NCBI RefSeq assembly: GCF_017916505.1
Contig: NZ_JAFMSZ010000001.1
Span: 744,001 to 808,000 of the forward strand
Reading direction: 5' to 3'
DNA length: 64,000 bases
DNA from: Naasia sp. SYSU D00057
GTDB lineage: Bacteria > Actinomycetota > Actinomycetes > Actinomycetales > Microbacteriaceae
A program made the translations under genes and the position numbers. Below, piece after piece: positions 1-8,387 of this stretch (positions within the stretch are counted from its first letter, which is position 1; every line of letters starts with the position of its first letter). Below the pieces are notes generated by a model. That model had not been told where the DNA came from and ran no database searches. It was given only the letters and a program-made list of their open reading frames with translations.

Positions 1-60
1 CATTGTCGGGTGGCTCCCTTTGGGTTGTCGGGGCGTCGGGATGGAGTTGGGTTGCGGGTG

Positions 61-151
61 TTGCTGTTCCGGGAGGGGTGTTGCTATTCGGGTGGGTGTT
101 GCACTTCGGGTGGGTGTTGCACTTCGGGTGGGTGTTGCACTTCGGGTCTCC
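61..151. repeat. 18-bp tandem repeat array, about 4 to 5 units
   Basis: The unit TTGCACTTCGGGTGGGTG occurs perfectly at 99-116 and 117-134. A one-base variant (TTGCTATTCGGGTGGGTG) is at 81-98, a diverged 20-bp unit at 61-80 and a broken last unit at 135-151. The spacing is head to tail with no spacer, so it is not a CRISPR array. No coding role is apparent. Confidence 0.85.
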
Positions 152-246
152 GGTGAACCGGACACCTGACGGTAGGCCGGGGTCTTCTCGCGCTACATCC
201 GCGATCCGCCCCCTACCGGCCGGCGAGGGGATGGGGATCGGGCTCA

Positions 247-262
247 CCCCCCGTTAGGGGGG
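247..262 (-). terminator. GC hairpin downstream of the LuxR gene
   Basis: A perfect 6-bp stem of C and G (247-252 and 257-262) surrounds a 4-base loop. It lies 72 bases beyond the stop of the LuxR-type regulator in its direction of transcription. There is no U tract, as is common for high-GC terminators, so the call is tentative. Confidence 0.35.
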
Positions 263-334
263 AAGGGTCGCAGAACCGCTCTTCCTCGGCTCGCGGGCGC
301 GGCGAAGCCGCTCGTCCTCGTGCGAGGGCGAGGG

Positions 335-2869
335 TCAGGCCCGCTCGTCCTCGGCCTCGAGGGCCAGGCGCAGCTGGGCGAGGAGCTCCGATCGGGTGCT
401 CGCCTCGAGGCGCGAGCGCATGCGGGCGATGTGGTGCTCCACCGTCCGGGGCGAGATGAAGATGGCCTCGCCGATCTCGCGGTAGTTCTTGCCCTCGAGC
501 ACCAGGCGGGCCACCTCGCGCTCGCGGGGGCTCAGCACGGCGTCCCCTCCCCGCCGGGGCTCCTCGCCGGAAGGCGCCGCGGGGGCCGGTGCCGGCCCGG
601 CGACGGCGGGGACCGGGCCCGGATCAGCGCCGTGGTGCAGGTCCCGTGCGCACGCGAGCAGCCGCGCGATGTCGCGCCGGTCCTCCGAGTGCGCGGCCGC
701 GTGGCCCGCGAGCCTCGAGCCGTCCCATGCCAGGCCGACGGTCGCGAGGGCGCGAGCGGCCGATTCGACCGTCGGCGCCTCGAAGCGGCCGGCGAGGACC
801 GACATCCAGGCCCGGCCCGCCGTCGCGAGGACGGCGGCGGGGCGGCTGTGCTCGGCGGCGCGGACGAGGGCGGCCGCGTGCGGCGCGACGTCGGAGGGAC
901 GGTCGGTGAGGATCGCGGCCCGGACCGCCGACCAGTGCAGCGGCACCGCCCAGAGCGGCGGACTGCCGAGCCGCTCGAGCAGGGTCCACGCCTCGGCGAC
1001 ATGCGCCTCCACGCGAGCCGAATCGTGCAGGCGCGCGGCCGCGACGGCGAGCTCACCGACCGGCAGGAGGCTGAAGAGGTCGACCGGCAGGTGCAGGACC
1101 GTCTCCCGAGCCCGCTGCCAGCTCCGGACGAGCGCGGCCAGGTCGTCCGCGCGGCGGGCGAGGCCGACCTCGAGCGCGCGGAGCAGCAGCTCGTCGCGCG
1201 GGGCGATGCCCCGCTGCCCCTCCTGCGCCTCGGAGATCGCCGCTCGGGCGCGCTCGGGGCGCTCCCCCTGCATGGCCGTCCAGGCGCGCAGCAGCAGCAG
1301 GCGGGACCGCGCCGGGGCTCCGCCCTGATTAGCGGCGATCGCGGTGTCGAGCACCGACTCGGCGATCGCCAGGTCTCCGGCGTGCAGCGCGGCGAGGGCG
1401 GCGACCGAGGCCGGCAGCTCCGGCATCGGCAGCGTCAGACCCGACGCGTTCATCATGTCGGAGGCGCGCACCAGCGCCGGCAGCGCGCCGGCCGACGACG
1501 GGGCGAGGGAGGCGCGAAGGCCCTGCTCGAGCAGCGCGGCGGCCACCGTGTGCAGGGCCGGGGAGCCGGACGGATCGGGCGGCGTCTCCGCCGCCCTCTC
1601 CCCCGCCGCCAGAGCCGCGACCGCGGCGAGGGGCGCCGACGGGCCGAGGCTCCGGCCGCCCAGCCAGCGGTAGGTCTCGGCGGCCCGCGTCCTCATCCCG
1701 CGCTCGGTCCAGAGGACCGCGGCGACGTTGGCCGCGCGCACGGCGTCGGGCGGATCCACCGCTGCGAACACCTCCTCGAGCAGGCGCCACGCCTCGTCGA
1801 CCTCGCCCGTCGCCCACAGCGCCTGGGCACGCCGGGCGGCGATGGGGAGGACGCCGGCGCCGGCGTCCAGCGCCTCGCGGTAGAGCGTAGCCGCCACCGA
1901 CGGCTGGGTGGCGAGGAGGTGGTCGGCGGAGTGCTCGAGCGCCTCGGCGACCCGGCGGTCCCGGACGCCCGCCCGCGCGAGCGACTCCGCGAGGGGCGCG
2001 AGGTCGCGGCCCTCCGCGGCGTACGACTCGAGCAGCGCCCGCTGGAGTCCGCGGAGGCGGTGCGCCGGGGTCGTCTCGAGGAGCGCCTCGCGAACGAGTG
2101 GCGCGAGCTCCCCGCCGGGAAGCAGCAGTCCGTCGTGCCGAGCCCGGGAGAACAGCTGGTCCACCCGCCCGTCGAGGTCGCCGAGGGAGGCCGGAAGCGG
2201 ACCGGACAGGTCGAAGCCGACGGCGAGGGCGACCAGCAGCGAGTGCAGGTCGGCGTCGATGCCCTCGAGCTCATAGCCGAGCTGGTCGAGGAGGTCCGGC
2301 GGCACAGGGCCGGGTCGGCCGATCTCGGGGCCGGCCGCGAGGGCACGGTGCACCAGCCACGGCTGGCCCCCGGTGACTCGGCGGATCTCCTCTACGGCCT
2401 CCTCGGTGGGCAGCATGCCCCACGCTGCCGCCGCGGCGCGGGCGATCTCGCTCGGCGTCAGCGAGCCGAGAACGACCGGCGGGTGGAAGTGCTCGAGGTC
2501 CGCGGCGAGGCGGCGCAGAGCGGGCCGGTCCGGCCAGAGCCGGTAGGCGACGAGCACGTCGAGGTCGTCCCGTCGCAGCGCGGCTCGCAGCTGCGCGATG
2601 CGCTCGTCGGGGAGGAGGTGCGCGTCGTCGATGAGGAGCGCCGCACGTCCCCCGTTGCCGGGCAGCTCCTCCAGGTCACGGTAGAGCTTGCGCCCATCGG
2701 CCCGGTACGCCGCCGCGAGCTGGTCGAGCAGGGAGCTCTTCCCCGTGCCCCCCGGTCCGGTCAGCCCTGCGACGAGCCGGCCCTCCCGTGCGAGCTCGAG
2801 CAGCGCCGAGGCCGCGGCGGTGCCGGGGACGGGACCGGGACGGCCCGTGCCCGAGGAGGACGCGCGCAC
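335..2869 (-). CDS. LuxR-family transcriptional regulator with N-terminal AAA ATPase domain
   Basis: An 844-residue protein with LAL-like architecture. A Walker A motif (GPGGTGKS, residues 38-45) and a Walker B-like LIDDAH (79-84) lie near the N-terminus. A long alpha-helical, TPR-like Ala/Leu-rich middle follows. The last ~65 residues are a LuxR/FixJ helix-turn-helix (LSPREREVARLVLEGKNYRE... then SPRTVEHHIARMRSRL). The GTG start lies 10 bases after the stop of the Hsp70-like gene, preceded by AGGGGAA, so the two are probably co-transcribed. There is no receiver domain, so input probably comes through the ATPase/TPR part. By position it may act with, or be controlled by, the Hsp70-like protein. 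The target genes are unknown. Confidence 0.88.
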   Translation of the reverse strand: MRASSSGTGRPGPVPGTAAASALLELAREGRLVAGLTGPGGTGKSSLLDQLAAAYRADGRKLYRDLEELPGNGGRAALLIDDAHLLPDERIAQLRAALRRDDLDVLVAYRLWPDRPALRRLAADLEHFHPPVVLGSLTPSEIARAAAAAWGMLPTEEAVEEIRRVTGGQPWLVHRALAAGPEIGRPGPVPPDLLDQLGYELEGIDADLHSLLVALAVGFDLSGPLPASLGDLDGRVDQLFSRARHDGLLLPGGELAPLVREALLETTPAHRLRGLQRALLESYAAEGRDLAPLAESLARAGVRDRRVAEALEHSADHLLATQPSVAATLYREALDAGAGVLPIAARRAQALWATGEVDEAWRLLEEVFAAVDPPDAVRAANVAAVLWTERGMRTRAAETYRWLGGRSLGPSAPLAAVAALAAGERAAETPPDPSGSPALHTVAAALLEQGLRASLAPSSAGALPALVRASDMMNASGLTLPMPELPASVAALAALHAGDLAIAESVLDTAIAANQGGAPARSRLLLLRAWTAMQGERPERARAAISEAQEGQRGIAPRDELLLRALEVGLARRADDLAALVRSWQRARETVLHLPVDLFSLLPVGELAVAAARLHDSARVEAHVAEAWTLLERLGSPPLWAVPLHWSAVRAAILTDRPSDVAPHAAALVRAAEHSRPAAVLATAGRAWMSVLAGRFEAPTVESAARALATVGLAWDGSRLAGHAAAHSEDRRDIARLLACARDLHHGADPGPVPAVAGPAPAPAAPSGEEPRRGGDAVLSPREREVARLVLEGKNYREIGEAIFISPRTVEHHIARMRSRLEASTRSELLAQLRLALEAEDERA

Positions 2870-2879
2870 GCGGCTTCCC

Positions 2880-4820
2880 CTAGACGAGGGCGACCGGCTG
2901 CTCGGCCGGTGTCTCCGCCGGCTGCTCTTCGACGGGCGGAGCGGGCTCCTCGACGGGCGGGTTCTCTACAGGCTGCTCCTCAATGGGCTGCTCCGGCTGT
3001 TGCTCGGGCGGGGTGGTCGGGGTGGTGGTCGGCGTCGGCTCCGGATTCGTGGTCGGCGTCGGCTCAGGAGTCGTCGTCGGCGTCGGCTCCGGAGTCGTGG
3101 TCGGCGTCGGCTCCGGGGTGGTCGTGGGCGTCGGCGTCGGGGTCGTGGTGGGCGGAGGCGTCGGGGTCGGCGTGCCGTCGGGGCTCGTCGTCGGCCCGGG
3201 CGTGGTCACAGGACCGGTCGGCCCCTGCGTCGCCCCCGGCTTCAGCGGACCCGTCGACGGCGCCGCGGTGCCGGATCCGGAGGCCGTCCCCGGGGACGAC
3301 GTCGCCCTCGACGGGGTCGAGCCGTTGTTCGTCGCCCGGCCCCAGGAGGAGATCGGCTGGGAGCGCACTCCCGGTGCCGGCGTGTCGAAGAGCTCAGGGG
3401 TGGTGTCGACCGGTTCCGCCGCGGGTGACTCCCCGGGCAGCTCCTCCGTCGTGTCGGACGCCGCGGCGGCCGCGGCGCCCGTGTCGCCCTCGGTGGCGCT
3501 CGCGACATCCGAGGAGAACGGATCGGTGCCGACGGCGGTCGGCGAGGCGGGACCCGCGAGCGCGAAGATGCCGGCGGCGCCCGCGGCGACTCCCGCGATG
3601 ATCCGCACGCGCACGCTGCGGCCGGTCACCGAGGTGCCGCCGAACGCCGCGACACCCGCCCCGAACCGCGGCGGGTGGGGGCTGAACACGCGCGCGTCGA
3701 GGCCGGGCTCCGGCGCGGCGACCGGCACCAGCGCGGGACGCACCGGGACGGCGGCCACGGCGGCGGCGCCGGAGCAGATGGCGGCCTTCGGGTCGACGTC
3801 GACGGCGACCGGGCGGCCGAGCTCGGCCGAGATCAACTCCGCGATGAGCGGGATCCGCGAGGACCCGCCGACGAGCAGCACGGTCGACAGCGCCTGCACG
3901 CCCAGTCCGGCGGCCTCGGTCGCCGCGACGAGCGCGGCGATGGTCTCCTCGACCGGCTCCTCGATCAGGCTCTCGAACTCGGTGCGGAGCAGGCGGACCT
4001 GGGTGGTCAGCCCGGGGAGGAGGACGGGGATCGTCGCCTCGGAATCGTAGGACAGGGTCTCCTTCGCCTCCACGCATTCGCGGCGGAGCCGGGCGAGCGC
4101 GAGCGCCATCTCCGGGTCGTCCGGATCGAGCTCGGCGAGGCGGTCGCCGAGCGCGGTGGTGACGTGGCGGACGACGGCGTCGTCGAAGTCGCGGCCGCCG
4201 ATGCCCTCCAGCCCCTCGGGCCGGCCGAGGAGCGTGAAGCGGCCGCTCTCCTCCTTGCGCAGGATGGCCGCGTCGAAGGTGCCGCCGCCGAGGTCGTACA
4301 CCGCGATGGTGGTGCCTGCGGCGACGCGCTCCTGCGCGGCGTAGTGCCGTGCCGCGGCGGCGGGCTCGGTCAGCAGGATGGCGTCCGGCAGCCCGGCGCG
4401 CTCGAGCGCGTCGCGGAGCAGCTGCACCTTGTAGGGGCCCCAGCCCGCCGGGTGGGACACCGCGAGCCCGGCGGGGGCGCCGCCCTCGCGCTCGCTCGCC
4501 TGCTCCACGACCCAGCGGGCCATGGTGGCGATGAGGTCCTCGGGCCGCACCGTGCCCTCGCCGACGACGATCGGCACGTCGTCGCCCATCCGCCGCTTGA
4601 AGTCGCGGACCAGCCGGTCCGGCTCGGACATCCCCCGCCGCTCGGCGGCCTCACCGACGAGCAGCGGCCCGTCCTCGGGCAGGAACACGACGGACGGAAC
4701 GGCGTCACGGCGACTCCCCAGACGCAGCGACTGGGGCATGGCCCCCGCGTCCGCGTCGAGCCGCAGGACGGCCGCAGCCGTATAGCTAGTTCCGATGTCG
4801 ATACCGAGGACATAGGTCAT
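2880..4820 (-). CDS. Hsp70-like membrane-anchored protein with proline/threonine-rich tail
   Basis: A 646-residue protein. Residues 1-350 form an Hsp70/actin-type ATPase domain with phosphate-binding motifs GIDIGTSYTAA near the start, YDLGGGTFD (~175-183) and LLVGGSSRIP (~315-324). There is no substrate-binding domain after it. Instead there is a linker, one hydrophobic segment (~405-425), and a low-complexity tail rich in P, T and E with an 8-residue repeat (TTTPEPTP). The tail is inferred to be outside the cell. I chose ATG at 4820 because GAAAGG lies at the right distance; an in-frame TTG lies two codons upstream. The gene precedes the LuxR regulator in the same operon and diverges from a universal stress protein. 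It is not a DnaK chaperone; a signalling or envelope role is inferred. Confidence 0.88.
   Translation of the reverse strand: MTYVLGIDIGTSYTAAAVLRLDADAGAMPQSLRLGSRRDAVPSVVFLPEDGPLLVGEAAERRGMSEPDRLVRDFKRRMGDDVPIVVGEGTVRPEDLIATMARWVVEQASEREGGAPAGLAVSHPAGWGPYKVQLLRDALERAGLPDAILLTEPAAAARHYAAQERVAAGTTIAVYDLGGGTFDAAILRKEESGRFTLLGRPEGLEGIGGRDFDDAVVRHVTTALGDRLAELDPDDPEMALALARLRRECVEAKETLSYDSEATIPVLLPGLTTQVRLLRTEFESLIEEPVEETIAALVAATEAAGLGVQALSTVLLVGGSSRIPLIAELISAELGRPVAVDVDPKAAICSGAAAVAAVPVRPALVPVAAPEPGLDARVFSPHPPRFGAGVAAFGGTSVTGRSVRVRIIAGVAAGAAGIFALAGPASPTAVGTDPFSSDVASATEGDTGAAAAAASDTTEELPGESPAAEPVDTTPELFDTPAPGVRSQPISSWGRATNNGSTPSRATSSPGTASGSGTAAPSTGPLKPGATQGPTGPVTTPGPTTSPDGTPTPTPPPTTTPTPTPTTTPEPTPTTTPEPTPTTTPEPTPTTNPEPTPTTTPTTPPEQQPEQPIEEQPVENPPVEEPAPPVEEQPAETPAEQPVALV
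3022..3150 (-). repeat. 24-bp coding repeat in the Hsp70-like tail
   Basis: About five imperfect copies of a 24-base unit encode PTPTTTPE in the proline-rich tail of the Hsp70-like protein. Such repeats may vary in copy number between strains. Confidence 0.75.
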
Positions 4821-4836
4821 GGGCAAGGCCTTTCAT

Positions 4837-4852
4837 CGATCGCCAGCGATCG
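4837..4852. repeat. Inverted repeat in the Hsp70/USP divergent region
   Basis: CGATCGC-CA-GCGATCG is a perfect 7-bp inverted repeat just upstream of the Hsp70-like start and within the divergent promoter region (4821-4964). It could be an operator or a leader hairpin. No regulator can be assigned. Confidence 0.4.
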
Positions 4853-4964
4853 TCGGGTGCCCGAACTGTAACACCGACCAGTGAACGGGAGAATGGGCCT
4901 TGCGCCCCCTGGATTCCTTCAGCCTCCGGCGCGGAGGACACTGGATCCGAAGGCGGAGGTGGCC

Positions 4965-5477
4965 ATGTCGGAAGCGGTCGGTCGGCACGTCGTCGTGGGG
5001 GTCGAGCCGGGTCAGGCGGTCCTCGTGCTGCAGCACGCGGCGGCCTTCGCGCGGCGCTTCGACGCCCGGTTGGTGTGCGCGTACGCGGACGAGAGCCGGT
5101 ACGCGGTCGAGGAGCGCGAGGACGGCACGGTCGTGTCCCTGCCGATCGACCCCGATCTCGCGGACGGTCCCCCTCCCGCGTTCGATGCGGGCCTCCGGGC
5201 ACGGATCGCGGAAGCCCTGGCCGGCGAGGGCATCCCATGGGAGACGCGCTACCTCGTCGGCAGCCCGGCGGATGCGCTCGCCGATCTCGCCGCGCGGCTG
5301 GACGCCGCGATGATCGTCGTCGGCTCCCGCGAGTCCGGCACCCGCGGCTCGGTCCGGGAGTTCTTCAACGGCTCGATCGCCGCCCGCCTCAGCCACCGTC
5401 AGCCCCGGCCGGTCGTGGTGGTGCCCGTCGCCCCGGTGACGCGCGACGACCGCCTCCCCTGGCTTCCCGGAGAGTGA
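4965..5477 (+). CDS. Universal stress protein (UspA family)
   Basis: A 170-residue single-domain Usp. It begins with the family's first beta strand (HVVVGVEPG) and has the nucleotide-binding signature VVGSRESGTRG followed by NGSIAARLSHRQPRPVVVVP, matching the G-2x-G-9x-G(S/T) pattern of ATP-binding members. The ATG at 4965 is chosen because GGAGG sits just upstream; the frame stays open to 4881 but that part is not Usp-like. It diverges from the Hsp70-like/LuxR pair, which suggests a stress-related neighbourhood. Confidence 0.9.
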   Translation: MSEAVGRHVVVGVEPGQAVLVLQHAAAFARRFDARLVCAYADESRYAVEEREDGTVVSLPIDPDLADGPPPAFDAGLRARIAEALAGEGIPWETRYLVGSPADALADLAARLDAAMIVVGSRESGTRGSVREFFNGSIAARLSHRQPRPVVVVPVAPVTRDDRLPWLPGE

Positions 5478-5484
5478 CGCGCGC

Positions 5485-7266
5485 TCACCGCACGCCCTGC
5501 TCCTGCAGCCACAGCTCGAGGACCGCCGCCTGCCAGAGGGAGCTCGCGCCGCTGCGCGGCAGGCGGTCGTCCGGATGCTCGAGCAGTGCGTCGATGTACT
5601 CCCGGCGGAACACCCCGCGCTCGCGTGCCTCCGGCGCGGTCAGCGCATCCCGGGCGAAGTCCAGGAACGGACCCTCGAGGTGCACCAGCGCCGGCACCGG
5701 GAAGTAGCCCTTCGGCCGGTCGACGAGCCCCTCCGGCAGCACCTCGCGGCCGATGTCCTTGAGGATGCCCTTCCCGCCCTGTGCCGCCTTGAGCTCGGGC
5801 GGGCAGGCGGCGGCCAGCGCGACGAGGTCCTGGTCGAGGAACGGCACGCGGGCCTCGAGGCCCCACGCCATCGTCATGCTGTCGACGCGCTTGACCGGGT
5901 CGTCGATCATCAGCAGATGCGTGTCCGCGCGCAGCACGGCGTCGAGGGCCTCGTCGGCGCCGTCCCGTCCGAGCTCCTCGCGCATCAGCTCGCCGCTCGC
6001 GTCGAAGCCGGGCAGCCGCTCGGGCTGCAGGATCCGCGCGAGCTCGGCGTGGGAGCGGTCGAGGAAGGAGCCGGTGAAGGCGTCCGCGGCCGCGTCGCGG
6101 GGAGCCGATGCCGCCGGCTGGTGGTACCCGTAGCCCGCGAAGACCTCGTCCGCGCCCTGGCCCGACTGCACGACGCGGAGGTGCTCGGACACCGCCTGCG
6201 AGAGCAGGTAGAAGGCCGTCACGTCATGGCTCGACATCGGCTCGGTCATCGCCCGGATCGCCTCCGGCAGCGCGGGCAGGAGCTCGGCGCCGTCGATGCG
6301 GAGGCGCTCGTGCCGGGTGCCGTAGGCCGCGGCGACGATGTCGGAGAACTCGAACTCGTCGCCGGCGACCCCGCCAGCGCCTTCGAAGCCGATGCTGAAG
6401 GTGCGCGGCGTCTCGGCGCCCTCCTCGGCGAGCAGGGCGACGAGAAGACTCGAGTCCAGGCCGCCGGACAGCAGCACGCCGACCGGGACGTCCGCGACGA
6501 GCCGCCTCCGGACGGCGGTGCGGAGCGCATCCCGGATCGCCTCGCGCCAGTCCTCGCCGCTCCAGTCCGCGCGCTCCGGGTCTCGCGTGTAGGAGGGCTC
6601 CCAGTAGACGGTGTCGCGCTGCCGCCCGTCGGCCTCGATCACCCGCACGGTCGCCGCGGGCAGCTTGCTGACACCACGGAGGATGGTGCGCGGCGCGGGG
6701 ACGATCGAGTGCATCGTCAGGTAGTGGTGCAGCGCCGCCTCGTCGAGCTCGGTGTCCACCCCGCCGGCCGCGAGCAGTGCGGGGAGGGTGGAGGCGAACC
6801 GCAGGGCGCCGGGGCGCTCCGTGAGGTAGATCGGCTTGATGCCGAGCCGATCGCGGGCGAGGACCACCCGCTTGCGGCGCACGTCGACGATCGCCACCGC
6901 GAACATCCCGACCAGGTGGTGCACGAAGTCCTCGCCCCAGCGGGAGTAGGCCTTCAGCACGACCTCGGTGTCGCTCGTCGAGGTGAACCGGTACTCCCCC
7001 TCGAGCTCACGGCGCAGCTCGTGGTGGTTGTAGATGCAGCCGTTGAACACGAGGCTGAGCCCAAGCTCGTCGTCGACGAACGGCTGAGCGCCGTCGGACG
7101 AGAGGTCGATCACCTTGAGCCGGCGATGGCCGAGCGCCACCCAGCCGCCGTCCCAGCCGCCGCCGCCGTCCGGGCCGCGGCGCTCCAGCTCGGCGGTCAT
7201 CCGGGAGACGGCACCGAGGTCGGCCCGTCCCCCGGAGAACACGATGTCTCCGGCGATTCCGCACAT
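5485..7266 (-). CDS. Asparagine synthetase-type amidotransferase, N-acetylglutaminylglutamine (NAGGN) amidotransferase-like
   Basis: A 593-residue class II glutamine amidotransferase plus ATP-pyrophosphatase. Cys2 of MCGIAG is the glutaminase nucleophile. RGPDGGG, LGHRRLKVIDLS and the NGCIYNHHELR stretch belong to the glutaminase half. The PP-loop SGGLDSS is at 267-273 and GQGADEVFAGYGYH follows. From memory the wording (LHHYLTMHSIVPAPRTILRG, FSIGFEGAGG, SQAVSEHLRVVQSGQ) resembles the family that amidates N-acetylglutaminylglutamine, an osmoprotectant dipeptide, more than AsnB proper. The partner dipeptide synthetase is not in this window, so ordinary asparagine synthesis remains possible. 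AGAGGAG lies before the ATG. The gene follows the nucleoside hydrolase on the same strand after 106 bases containing a hairpin. Confidence 0.8.
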   Translation of the reverse strand: MCGIAGDIVFSGGRADLGAVSRMTAELERRGPDGGGGWDGGWVALGHRRLKVIDLSSDGAQPFVDDELGLSLVFNGCIYNHHELRRELEGEYRFTSTSDTEVVLKAYSRWGEDFVHHLVGMFAVAIVDVRRKRVVLARDRLGIKPIYLTERPGALRFASTLPALLAAGGVDTELDEAALHHYLTMHSIVPAPRTILRGVSKLPAATVRVIEADGRQRDTVYWEPSYTRDPERADWSGEDWREAIRDALRTAVRRRLVADVPVGVLLSGGLDSSLLVALLAEEGAETPRTFSIGFEGAGGVAGDEFEFSDIVAAAYGTRHERLRIDGAELLPALPEAIRAMTEPMSSHDVTAFYLLSQAVSEHLRVVQSGQGADEVFAGYGYHQPAASAPRDAAADAFTGSFLDRSHAELARILQPERLPGFDASGELMREELGRDGADEALDAVLRADTHLLMIDDPVKRVDSMTMAWGLEARVPFLDQDLVALAAACPPELKAAQGGKGILKDIGREVLPEGLVDRPKGYFPVPALVHLEGPFLDFARDALTAPEARERGVFRREYIDALLEHPDDRLPRSGASSLWQAAVLELWLQEQGVR

Positions 7267-7313
7267 CCTCGGGCTCCTCTGGGCTCGCGCCCACAGGGCG
7301 CTCTTCCACTGAA

Positions 7314-7329
7314 GCCCCCCGCCGGGGGC
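7314..7329. terminator. Hairpin between nucleoside hydrolase and amidotransferase
   Basis: A 6-bp perfect stem (GCCCCC / GGGGGC) with a 4-base loop lies between the nucleoside operon and the amidotransferase gene. It may end or attenuate transcription of the nucleoside operon. There is no U tract. Confidence 0.35.
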
Positions 7330-7372
7330 ATGTCAGCCCCTTGACTTCCCGCCCGCGGCGGAGGCGGGCCGG

Positions 7373-8356
7373 TCAGATGCGGCCGGGCGCTCCCGAGAGG
7401 ACGCGGACGAAGTCGGCGAGGAACGCCTCCCGGTCGACGTCGAGCACGACGTGGGTGTCGGGCGCCGGGGTCGTCTCCCAGCTGACGGGCAGGCCGTTCG
7501 CGGTCCGCATGAGATGCGCGCGGGTGGCGAAACCGTCGGTCGTGATGTTGACGGGGCCGCGCTCGGACTTCGTGATCCACTCCGGCTGCACGAGCAGCGC
7601 GGCGGCGAGCCCGTCGTGGGCCGGCGAGACGCGGCGGCCCCACGCCACCTGGTAGAAGTCCATGTAGGCCTCGAGCACCTGGGCCGAGAAGGTCCCCCAC
7701 TTCGTGCCGGCGCGGTGCAGCGCCTGCACCGCCTGCTCGTCGACGATCGTGCCGGCCGTGACGTTGACGCCGACCATCACGAGCTCGCGACGCGGGGACG
7801 CGAAGACCCGCGCCGCGGCGATCGCGTCGTTGTGGATGTTCGCGTCCACCATCTGCACGACGCCGAGCGGCGGGAACGGCCCGGAGCCGCCCATGATCAC
7901 GACCGAGCGGAACAGGGTCAGCAGGTTCGGCTCGATCTCGAGCGCGATGCCGAGGTTCGTGAGCGGCCCCACCGGCAGCAGGTCGTAGTAGCCGGGGCGG
8001 GACCGGCCGAGCTCGACGAGCAGCTCCGCCGAGCTCAGGGAGGACATGTTCTTCGGGGCGATGGGCTCCGACCACAGGTCGCCGAGCCCGTCGGCGCCGT
8101 GCACGTGCGCGGCGATCCGCGGCTCCCCGTCGATCGGCCCCGCCGCCCCGCGAGCGACGAGGGTGTCATCGAGGCCCGCGACCTCGAGGACCCGGGCGAT
8201 GTTGATCAGGGCGGAGTCGACGGTCGTGTTGCCGTAGACGCTGGTGATGGCCGAGATCTCGACGTCGGGGCGGCCCGCCAGGTAGAGCAGGGCGAGGGCG
8301 TCGTCGATGCCCGTGTCGGTGTCGAGGATGACGTGGCGGAGCGAGGCGTCGGTCAT
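7373..8356 (-). CDS. Nucleoside hydrolase (IunH family)
   Basis: A 327-residue inosine-uridine-preferring nucleoside hydrolase-type enzyme, which cleaves the N-glycosidic bond of ribonucleosides to base and ribose. The N-terminal Ca-binding DTDTGIDDALAL (DxDxxxDD) is intact near residues 11-22, and VIMGGSGPF and NIHNDAIAAARVF fit the family. Start ATG at 8356 puts this motif at the usual distance from the N-terminus; the frame is open further upstream but that part is not family-like. It lies 31 bases after the last gene of a nucleoside-type ABC transporter on the same strand, consistent with uptake followed by intracellular hydrolysis. The substrate base is not predictable from sequence. Confidence 0.92.
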   Translation of the reverse strand: MTDASLRHVILDTDTGIDDALALLYLAGRPDVEISAITSVYGNTTVDSALINIARVLEVAGLDDTLVARGAAGPIDGEPRIAAHVHGADGLGDLWSEPIAPKNMSSLSSAELLVELGRSRPGYYDLLPVGPLTNLGIALEIEPNLLTLFRSVVIMGGSGPFPPLGVVQMVDANIHNDAIAAARVFASPRRELVMVGVNVTAGTIVDEQAVQALHRAGTKWGTFSAQVLEAYMDFYQVAWGRRVSPAHDGLAAALLVQPEWITKSERGPVNITTDGFATRAHLMRTANGLPVSWETTPAPDTHVVLDVDREAFLADFVRVLSGAPGRI

Positions 8357-8387
8357 GGCGTCTTTCTGTCGGAGCGCGGAGCGAGGA

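Larger units (their letters stand above)
1..334. other. Gene-free stretch with short tandem repeats
   Basis: No convincing gene lies here. The open frame at 3-257 on the + strand is only a translation of the repeats and has no ribosome site. The stretch holds an 18-bp tandem repeat (61-151) and a CCCCCC-GTTA-GGGGGG hairpin (247-262), which lies downstream of the minus-strand LuxR gene. Confidence 0.6.

Noticed and set aside
61-151. CRISPR array
   Set aside because: Units are only 18 bp and directly abutting with no spacers, and no cas genes are present.
320-3601. Very long + strand open frame of 1093 codons opposite the LuxR and Hsp70-like genes
   Set aside because: It is Arg/Ala/Gly-rich without any motif or ribosome site, and runs antisense to two genes with clear domains. 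In ~70% GC DNA long spurious frames are common.
2880-4820. Calling the Hsp70-like gene dnaK
   Set aside because: The C-terminal substrate-binding domain is missing and replaced by a membrane helix plus proline-rich tail.
5575-7344. 589-codon + strand open frame opposite the amidotransferase
   Set aside because: Same reasoning: antisense to a gene with complete AsnB-type motifs and lacks a start context.
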